DNA of 64,000 nt from Kuafuiihalomonas sp050331295 (GTDB taxonomy: Bacteria; Myxococcota; Kuafuiibacteriia; Kuafuiibacteriales; Kuafuiibacteriaceae): NCBI GenBank assembly GCA_050331295.1, contig JBHJGZ010000001.1, positions 372,001-436,000 of the forward strand, written 5' to 3'. Of this stretch, positions 57,969 to 64,000 are shown piece after piece (position 1 is the stretch's first letter; the number at the start of each line of letters is the position of its first letter). Position numbers and translations under genes: made by a program. Below the pieces are notes generated by a model. The model ran no database searches, was not told where the DNA came from, and saw nothing but the letters and a program-made list of their open reading frames with translations.

Positions 57969-58426
57969 CGGATCACGCGTGCCGGGTTGCCTGCGACCAC
58001 GCAGCGTGGAGGCACCGAGCGCGTAACGACTGCCCCAGCTCCGACCATAGCTCTCTCGCCGACCTCGAGCCCTGAAAGGATCGTGGCATTCGCTCCGAGG
58101 GATGCGCCGCGGCGAACAGTCGTGACACCCAAGGGTTTATCATGAGTCTTCGACCGAGGGAAGATGTCGTTCGTGAATGTACAGTTCGGTCCAATAAAGA
58201 CGTCGGCCTCGAGGCGAACTCCGTCCCAGAGTTGAACTCCGGATTTGACGGTGACACGATCACCGACGACCACATCATTCTCGATCAAGACATGAGAGCA
58301 AATATTGCAATCGCGGCCGACACGGGCTCCCGCGAGTATGACCACGTACTGCCAAACTCGAGTCCCTGTTCCTATCTTGATGCTTTGGACGTCGGACGTC
58401 GGATGTATGTAGGCCGAATCGAACAC
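57944..58426 (-). CDS. fdtC: Hexapeptide-repeat acetyltransferase (FdtC/QdtC-like)
   Basis: A 160-residue left-handed beta-helix acyltransferase. Hexapeptide-repeat turns run from IKIGTGTRVWQYVVILAGA to GASLGANATILSGLEVGE, and VFIGPNCTFTNDIFPRS is typical of enzymes that N-acetylate dTDP-3-amino-3,6-dideoxyhexose. With fdtA and fdtB it would complete dTDP-Fucp3NAc or dTDP-Quip3NAc. It is on the opposite strand from its partners, so it must have its own promoter in the 81-base gap before the GT2 gene. Confidence 0.88.
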   Translation of the reverse strand: MFDSAYIHPTSDVQSIKIGTGTRVWQYVVILAGARVGRDCNICSHVLIENDVVVGDRVTVKSGVQLWDGVRLEADVFIGPNCTFTNDIFPRSKTHDKPLGVTTVRRGASLGANATILSGLEVGERAMVGAGAVVTRSVPPRCVVAGNPARVIRQLAADDK

Positions 58427-58507
58427 GATCCACGACTAGCACCGAGGGCGCCGCTAGGGCAGAGAGAGACCTTGGCTTTCGACCGGCGTGAAGGCTAACC
58501 TTCCTAG

Positions 58508-59569
58508 GTGGAGGTCTCTGTCGTCCTGGCCACGTACAATGGAGACAAGTACCTCCAGGCACAGCTTGACAGTATCGAGCGCCAGTGGCTTCCACCTCGG
58601 GAGGTGATCGTCGGAGATGATGGATCAACGGACAATACGTTGAGTATTCTCGACTCGTTTTCTCGGAAGTCGCCCCTCGAATTTAGGATTCTGTCAAATC
58701 CAAGGAATTTAGGCTATGCAGAGAACTTTCTAGCAGCGGCCGCACGCGCGACTTCGCCATGGATCGCATTCTGCGACCAAGATGATGTGTGGCATGAGAC
58801 CAAGCTCTCGCGTATTGCGGAAGAGTTGAAGAAGGAACCAGATCAGAATGAGATCATGATGGTGGTGCACTGCGCCAAAATCGTGGACGGAGATCTTAAG
58901 CCGACTGGGGAACGTTACCCCGCTTTCAAGAAAACGCAACGCGTCCGCCGAAATGGTGCGCACGGGTTTTCAGTTCTCCCAGGTTTTGCAAAGGTGGTCC
59001 GTCGACACCTGATTTCTGACTTACCCTGGAAACGCAGGCCGCGAAGTTGGCATCCGTCGGAGGATAAACTGACGCATGACAAATGGACGAATATGCAAGC
59101 GAATGCACTCGGCGATTCGCTGCTCATCCCCGGAAACTTGGCTTATTACAGAAGGCATCAAAGGACGGTTACGGCACAATCCAAGCGAGTCAGCCTGGCA
59201 ACACGTATACGTTTGTCGGCTGCCTCCGACCGACCACATCACATGTATCGCAGTGTAGTAGCCGCGGAATGCGCACTGTTCCAACATACTTGCGCATCCG
59301 AGGCCGTAGACACGAAGACCGCAAGGAGTTTATACGAGAACGCCCAGTTATATGGGCGCCTATCGGACATCGAGTGGCAGCGCGCGCTAGTCCGGAGCGG
59401 AGGGTTGGGAGCGCGGTTCAGCGAGTGGCTCCAACTTTGGCGATGCGCCTACGGCAGCGAAGACCCATTTCATGCCGTGCCGGCGAGTTCTATCCTCCGT
59501 GACCTCTTGGCCGTGAGCGGCGGTCTAAGACCAAAGCGTAGTCAACAACGTTCGAGTGCGTCTTCGTAG
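58508..59569 (+). CDS. Glycosyltransferase family 2 protein
   Basis: A 353-residue GT-A inverting transferase starting at GTG 58508. VSVVLATYNGDKYLQAQLDS and VIVGDDGSTDNTLSIL form the nucleotide-sugar site, and FCDQDDVWHETKL is the metal-binding DxD region. The C-terminal 150 residues are less conserved. Rhamnosyltransferases of O-antigen clusters share this layout. It is divergent from fdtC and overlaps the convergent GT4 gene by 28 bases. Confidence 0.9.
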   Translation: MEVSVVLATYNGDKYLQAQLDSIERQWLPPREVIVGDDGSTDNTLSILDSFSRKSPLEFRILSNPRNLGYAENFLAAAARATSPWIAFCDQDDVWHETKLSRIAEELKKEPDQNEIMMVVHCAKIVDGDLKPTGERYPAFKKTQRVRRNGAHGFSVLPGFAKVVRRHLISDLPWKRRPRSWHPSEDKLTHDKWTNMQANALGDSLLIPGNLAYYRRHQRTVTAQSKRVSLATRIRLSAASDRPHHMYRSVVAAECALFQHTCASEAVDTKTARSLYENAQLYGRLSDIEWQRALVRSGGLGARFSEWLQLWRCAYGSEDPFHAVPASSILRDLLAVSGGLRPKRSQQRSSASS

Positions 59570-60672
59570 ACCTTTACGTGCTCATTGATCATCCGAGAGA
59601 GATTCATTTCTCTTGCTACTCGCTCTTGCAGCCGATCAGCGCGCTGTCTGGCGCCATCGCGGTCGTTCAGAGCCCTGTAAAGCGCTGAGGCAATTGAAGC
59701 GACAGACTTTGCATCACAGTGGTAGCCGAAGTCTTCCGAAGGCATGACTTCGAGTAGGGCGCTCGCCTTGGAGAAGACACAGGGGACCCCCGACATTGCG
59801 GCTTCTATTCCCGATACCCCGAGACCTTCGAAAAGAGATGGGAAAGCGAAGACGTCAGCGCATCCGAAAAGGTCTGAGACATCCTCCCGGAGCCCGAGGA
59901 ATTGGACTCGATCCCTGATCTTCAACTGCGTCGATAGCTCTACGAGATCTGCCGTTAGTGGACCTTGCCCAACGAGAAGTAAGACGGCCCCTAACTCTTG
60001 AGGCAAGGAGGCGAATGCAGCGAGAAGCCTATCTTGATTCTTCTGTGGTACGTGGCGGCCTATGTGAAGAATACAGGGTGCGCTGATAGGGATTCCGAAT
60101 GACCCTCGAATGGCGTACAACTCATGGCCGCTCGTCCTCTTTTGCTTTCTGGTCGCCCTGTAGATCACTCGTATACGATCTCCTGGCAGAGAAGTGTACG
60201 GATGTTTCAAGAACGAGTCTCTCACCGCCTCGGAGATGGCGACCAGGCGACGAAACCGATTCGAGAGCGTCCGACTCCAAACGTAGCCGATTGTTGCAGA
60301 AAGGGCCTTCGATGATGGAGACGAGGTGACATCCTGATGTGCGACACCAAACATATTACAGAGCGTCGACACCCTCGCGGTTGGCCCTACGAGTCGGCCG
60401 CAAGCCACATCCGCAAGAAGCTGACAGCTGTGAATGATGTCTGGGCTAACGGCTCGAACCTCTGCTTGTAGAAGAGGCAAAGCCGCCGGCAGCGTTCGCA
60501 GTCTTGCAGGTAGACCCAACTCTTTCGTGTGTGGTGGCTTTTCTCTTTCTGCCGTCGACAGCGTAAGTATGAAAGACTCATGCCCACATGATAAAAGACC
60601 CTCGTGTAGAAGTAACGTCTGCGTCTCGGCCCCCCCAAACCCTAGCGAAGGAATGAGATGAAGAATTCTCAT
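59542..60672 (-). CDS. Glycosyltransferase family 4 protein
   Basis: A 376-residue GT-B enzyme from ATG 60672, which has GGAAGGCTT upstream. MRILHLIPSLGFGGAETQTL is the classical GT4 opening. LHIGRHVPQKNQDRLLAAF starts the donor domain, VQFLGLREDVSDLFGCADVF follows, and SLFEGLGVSGIEAAMSGVP contains the E-x7-E pair. It lies downstream of a GT2 gene on the same strand, with 16 bases between them. Base composition is lower than in the first 50 kb. Confidence 0.92.
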   Translation of the reverse strand: MRILHLIPSLGFGGAETQTLLLHEGLLSCGHESFILTLSTAEREKPPHTKELGLPARLRTLPAALPLLQAEVRAVSPDIIHSCQLLADVACGRLVGPTARVSTLCNMFGVAHQDVTSSPSSKALSATIGYVWSRTLSNRFRRLVAISEAVRDSFLKHPYTSLPGDRIRVIYRATRKQKRTSGHELYAIRGSFGIPISAPCILHIGRHVPQKNQDRLLAAFASLPQELGAVLLLVGQGPLTADLVELSTQLKIRDRVQFLGLREDVSDLFGCADVFAFPSLFEGLGVSGIEAAMSGVPCVFSKASALLEVMPSEDFGYHCDAKSVASIASALYRALNDRDGARQRADRLQERVAREMNLSRMINEHVKVYEDALERC

Positions 60673-60688
60673 AAGCCTTCCTTCCACC

Positions 60689-61549
60689 CTAGAAAGAGCG
60701 TAGTATCGAATATGATGTTCGGGCGACTGACTTGAGGTGCCGCGCCTTCAGCGACTGCCGAAAGAGTTTCCAGTAGAAAAGTCTTCGCAGCAACTGACGT
60801 GAAGATGGCTCTACATACTTACTGATGACCTGTTCGACTCGTTTCGAGTGGACTTCGATGTTCGCAGATGTGCGACTGGGTAGGAGATGTCGCGCGAAAG
60901 CAGTCTCATCCAGAAATACGACCTTCTTGGCCATGGCGTGAGCCCTGGAGAAGAATCGTATGTTGAACACCCAATCGTCTGCGATAAGCGTCTCGTCGAA
61001 GCCGACAAATCCATCGAAAAACTCACGTCTTACTAGCAGTCCTTGAATAAATAAATCAGAAAAATTATTAGTAATGTGAGTATAGATGTCTCGAGGATCG
61101 CCTGATGCGAAGAGCGAAATAGTATTCCCGCATACTACCGGACCGAGAACTTTCCCGTTTAAAACATTCACACCATTAGAGTAAACTCCAGAGATGTCGT
61201 GATTTGCCTCGAGGATCTCGACTGGGCGGTTGAAACGTCTGGACAGAATTTCGTCATCCGCAGAAAGGAATGTGATATAGTCTCCAGTTGCCGAATCCAC
61301 CAGGTGGTTGAAATTTTTCGCAATCGATTCTACCCCACCGTGGTCTAGAATCCGATATCTGAGCATAGGCTCTTGCCGCGCGAGCTCGGCGAGGACAGTA
61401 GGTGTGTCGTCTGTCGAACCGTCGTCGAACAAAATTACTTCTGTGAGACCTGCCTGATGGCCAGACCAAAGCGCGCTGCGCACGGCGCGAGCAATGTAGG
61501 GCGCGTGGTTGTAGGAAAGAACAAGCACGCTTATCTTAGGATTGTTCAT
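60689..61549 (-). CDS. Glycosyltransferase family 2 protein
   Basis: A 286-residue GT-A transferase. ISVLVLSYNHAPYIARAVRS and VILFDDGSTDDTPTVL bind the nucleotide sugar, and TFLSADDEILSRR carries the DxD-like motif. GLLVRREFFDGFVGFDETLI resembles acceptor-site regions of O-antigen transferases. It overlaps the flippase gene by 14 bases, so it is co-translated with it. The DNA here is clearly more AT-rich than average for the window, consistent with acquired sequence. Confidence 0.9.
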   Translation of the reverse strand: MNNPKISVLVLSYNHAPYIARAVRSALWSGHQAGLTEVILFDDGSTDDTPTVLAELARQEPMLRYRILDHGGVESIAKNFNHLVDSATGDYITFLSADDEILSRRFNRPVEILEANHDISGVYSNGVNVLNGKVLGPVVCGNTISLFASGDPRDIYTHITNNFSDLFIQGLLVRREFFDGFVGFDETLIADDWVFNIRFFSRAHAMAKKVVFLDETAFARHLLPSRTSANIEVHSKRVEQVISKYVEPSSRQLLRRLFYWKLFRQSLKARHLKSVARTSYSILRSF

Positions 61550-63041
61550 TGTCTTTCGAAGCCGTTTCCTTTTTGATCAGTTGTCGCAAAATCGTGACAC
61601 TCCCAATCGCGCAAACGCCGGCCAAGATCGAGATCGATACGCGCGCCCCATCGATCTCGGCGATGCGAATGCAGAAGAATACAGTAAAAATACCTATAAG
61701 TGATAGGACAAAATAAATCGACAACTTATTTAGCATAAAAAGATGGACACAGTGGCACGAAATGATGTAAACGACAGGTAGGTAAATGGCTGAAGCTATA
61801 ACGTAGGCAAAGCCGGCACCTTCTAGGCCATAGCGGGGTGCAAGGATCACAACGGCCCCGGAGAATATCCCCCAGAATATTACCTGAGTTGCGAAAAAAA
61901 ATAGCCTCAACTCCTTCGCAAGAAGGATGAACCCGAATGGTATCGCATATAATCTGAAGATTGATCCGATGGCCAATAGCTCCATGAGCGCCGTGGCAGG
62001 GAGAAATTCCTCGGTATAGAGGAGTCGAAGGACAAGTGGAGCTGTCGCGAATAGAAAAATAAAAGGTGGTGTAGCAATTAGAAAAATCGTGACACTCTGT
62101 TGTGTGACGAGACTTCGGAGTTTGCTTGTGTCATCGCTTGAGGCGGCCAGTGAGGGATAGTAGTCAAGTGAAAGCGAGTCGCTCACGATCGAGAATAAGG
62201 TTCGAATGAGGCCGAAGGCAGCCGAAAATAGTCCAATCGAACGAAGGTCAAGGCTGGCGCCAAGATAAGACCGAATGAAAAGGCCGGAGCCAGTCACCAT
62301 TAGACCATTTAGGAAAAGAGTTATTCCGAACGCGGCGATACCGAGCAGGGGAGAGAGCGAGAGAAATCCTGAGAGCCATGGACGCGGCCTGGTCACCTTG
62401 TTGAGTTCGAGTCTGAGTACGAGAAGTGTGACGAGATAGCTCGAAACCAGCACCCCCGAAGCCGAGCGCATCCCGAAGGTCGCGTAGAGACCAATTGCTA
62501 CACTCGAAGAGATGAGAGCAGAACGCAGCCGTGCCCGAGCAAATGCAGAAACCGCCCGACGACTCTGAAGCAAAGCTTGGTCAGCCTCGCAGAAGGCATT
62601 TAGGAGCACTGCGATCGCGACGCAGACGACATCCCACTGATATTCCTCACTTTGCAGAAGTCGCTGGCTGATCCACTTGCGGCCGAACAGGAGACACAAG
62701 GAAAGCCCAATCGACGCACAAAGAAGGACCGTACGCATCGCGGACAGGAGACGTGAACCTTTTTCCGGTCGATAGCTCAGGAGGCGGACTGAGCCAGCCG
62801 GGAGCCCAAGGCAGACGAGCTTGGTCCCGAAGTCATTGAGTGATTGGAGTCCTGCGTACAGACCCACCCCCGTAGGACCGATCAAATACGCAACGGCCTT
62901 CATTCGAGCGGCCGAAATCAAGAACGTCAGGAGTCCGTTCGAGACGAGGATCGAAAGAACCGACACTGTGCGTCGATATCCTTCTCGTCGTGGCGGCATT
63001 GGTTGAACGCCGTAGGGGTACTCGCCCTGGAGGTCTTGCAC
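61536..63041 (-). CDS. Wzx-type polysaccharide flippase (MATE/MOP superfamily)
   Basis: A 501-residue polytopic membrane protein with about 12-14 helices. The N-terminus (ILVSNGLLTFLISAARMKAVAYLIGPTG pattern; first helix near 30-48) and the LIGPTGVGLYAGLQSLNDFG segment are typical of O-antigen export proteins of the polysaccharide-synthase group. It should translocate lipid-linked repeat units to the periplasm. GTG 63041 has AGGAGAGG upstream; ATG 62999 is an alternative. No Wzy polymerase or Wzz is visible in the window, so the locus continues outside or uses another system. Confidence 0.88.
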   Translation of the reverse strand: MQDLQGEYPYGVQPMPPRREGYRRTVSVLSILVSNGLLTFLISAARMKAVAYLIGPTGVGLYAGLQSLNDFGTKLVCLGLPAGSVRLLSYRPEKGSRLLSAMRTVLLCASIGLSLCLLFGRKWISQRLLQSEEYQWDVVCVAIAVLLNAFCEADQALLQSRRAVSAFARARLRSALISSSVAIGLYATFGMRSASGVLVSSYLVTLLVLRLELNKVTRPRPWLSGFLSLSPLLGIAAFGITLFLNGLMVTGSGLFIRSYLGASLDLRSIGLFSAAFGLIRTLFSIVSDSLSLDYYPSLAASSDDTSKLRSLVTQQSVTIFLIATPPFIFLFATAPLVLRLLYTEEFLPATALMELLAIGSIFRLYAIPFGFILLAKELRLFFFATQVIFWGIFSGAVVILAPRYGLEGAGFAYVIASAIYLPVVYIISCHCVHLFMLNKLSIYFVLSLIGIFTVFFCIRIAEIDGARVSISILAGVCAIGSVTILRQLIKKETASKDNEQS

Positions 63042-63161
63042 AAGAGCCTCTCCTACGGACCGTCAAGGCGATGTGGGTCACGAACGAAGTACGACTCTTG
63101 CTGTGACATCGGGGTTTCTTTCTCTCGCTGTCGCGTCGAACGCCGCCTACAATGCAAGGCG

Positions 63162-64000
63162 ATGAAGCGGATTCTTGGTCTGGTCGCCTGCCTAGCGGCC
63201 GGCACCGTCAGCTGTGAAACGAACGACTCCGTCTATGTATCGGCCGAGAGTTCAGAAGGCGGGTTGAACCCTGGGAGCGATGCATCCGTCGTCTCAGACA
63301 CGGTGCCCACGACAATGGCTCCGGGGGAGCGGCGGTTCGTCAGCGTGACGATGCAGAATGACGGTTTGCTAACAGACGGCTCCAACGATTGGGATTCCGG
63401 CTACCTCTTATTTCGAAATCCTGGAGGGTTCGGGTGGAGCGCAACCCGGGTCCAAGGGACCATTACTCCGACCAACTCGTACACATTCGGTTTCGTCATC
63501 CAAGCGCCTGCTAGTCCGGGCACCTACACATTCGGCGCTCGTATGCGCGCACCAGGCGGGGTGAAGTTTGGCGAAACGTTGACGGTAACGGTGACGGTCT
63601 CAGCTGCCGTGACACCCGCGTGGGATTGCGCGGAAGTACTGCCTGGAACCTTCAATACGACGTTCCTTCCGTCCGAACGGAGGGTCGAGACCATCACGGT
63701 CGAAAACACGGGAACAGAAACCTGGCCTGCAAGCGACCTCTGTCTGCGTGCTACTGACTCTCCGGCCTCCTTCTGGGGAGCCAATACATGCATACCCTTG
63801 AATACCTCCGTTCCTCCCAACGGGACGGCAAACTTCACGGCATTCTTCGAAGCACCAGCTACTCCGGGGACCTATAGCTTCACTCGGCAAATGCTCGACT
63901 CAGGGCCGACAGGAGTTGGCTTCTTCTCAACGATAACGAACTGCGTATCCAGGACCATTACCGTCTCTGGCGCGGCCGCACTCGCTTCGACCCTCACCTC
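63162..64000 (+). CDS. Lipoprotein with repeated Ig-like (NBR1-type) domains, 3' end outside window
   Basis: The ATG at 63162 follows AAGG and opens a frame that runs to the window end (about 279 codons). A lipoprotein signal (GLVACLAAGTVSC) places the mature protein at the envelope or surface. Two similar modules follow. The first (about 45-145) has MAPGERRFVSVTMQNDG and then IQAPASPGTYTFGARM. The second (about 165-260) has LPSERRVETITVENTG, a Trp, then EAPATPGTYSFTRQML. This is the pattern of NBR1/FW-type Ig-like domains. More repeats may lie outside. Adhesion or display is likely. Confidence 0.8.
   Translation, partial: MKRILGLVACLAAGTVSCETNDSVYVSAESSEGGLNPGSDASVVSDTVPTTMAPGERRFVSVTMQNDGLLTDGSNDWDSGYLLFRNPGGFGWSATRVQGTITPTNSYTFGFVIQAPASPGTYTFGARMRAPGGVKFGETLTVTVTVSAAVTPAWDCAEVLPGTFNTTFLPSERRVETITVENTGTETWPASDLCLRATDSPASFWGANTCIPLNTSVPPNGTANFTAFFEAPATPGTYSFTRQMLDSGPTGVGFFSTITNCVSRTITVSGAAALASTLT

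Overview
The window is GC-rich, densely packed Gram-negative DNA. It carries lipoproteins, a TonB-ExbBD system, an RND/TolC pump, a soluble lytic transglycosylase and O-antigen-type genes. The mix (S46 dipeptidyl-peptidase, split PntAA/PntAB transhydrogenase, coiled-coil-extended ExbB) suits a deltaproteobacterium-like organism, perhaps Myxococcota. That placement is inference, because no rRNA, tRNA or marker gene is present. About 58 protein genes are supported. I saw no tRNA, rRNA, CRISPR array, phage or insertion sequence.

Layout. 1-9.0 kb: four glycosyltransferase-type genes interleaved with rsgA and a complete proton-translocating transhydrogenase operon (pntAA-pntAB-pntB). 9.0-16.5 kb: DUF362 protein, dihydroorotate-dehydrogenase-like protein, an unknown gene, a POT peptide transporter, FxsA, and a nitroreductase-DUF924 fusion. 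16.5-20.9 kb: two DUF2237 paralogues flank a DASH cryptochrome and a LOG-family protein, followed by a thioredoxin-fold protein and an outer-membrane protein. 21-24.3 kb: a sulfur module with a TauE-type exporter, a persulfide dioxygenase-rhodanese fusion and a divergent PAS/AAA+ regulator whose sigma-54 contact loop is altered. 24.3-26.8 kb: feoA-feoB-small membrane protein behind a Fur-box-like sequence. 26.9-31 kb: lytic transglycosylase and S46 peptidase. 31-37.4 kb: marR and a divergent RND efflux operon sharing two near-identical dyad operators.

37.5-44.7 kb: a tightly overlapped carbohydrate operon (GH133-type debranching enzyme, MIP channel, VOC lipoprotein, GH63-type glucosidase, glucose-dehydrogenase-like SDR). 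It looks built to release glucose from an alpha-glucoside or alpha-glucan and oxidise it. 45-50.6 kb: a six-gene TonB2-like energy-transduction operon (coiled-coil protein, long ExbB, short ExbB, ExbD, TonB, TPR protein), with ATGA or one-base overlaps between its first five genes.

50.6-64 kb: base composition falls and gene orientation becomes mixed. This is a surface-polysaccharide region with three methyltransferases, four glycosyltransferases, a sulfotransferase, a Wzx-type flippase and an FdtA/FdtB/FdtC-like set for a dTDP-3-acetamido-3,6-dideoxyhexose. It looks laterally acquired. The window ends inside a lipoprotein built from repeated Ig-like domains.
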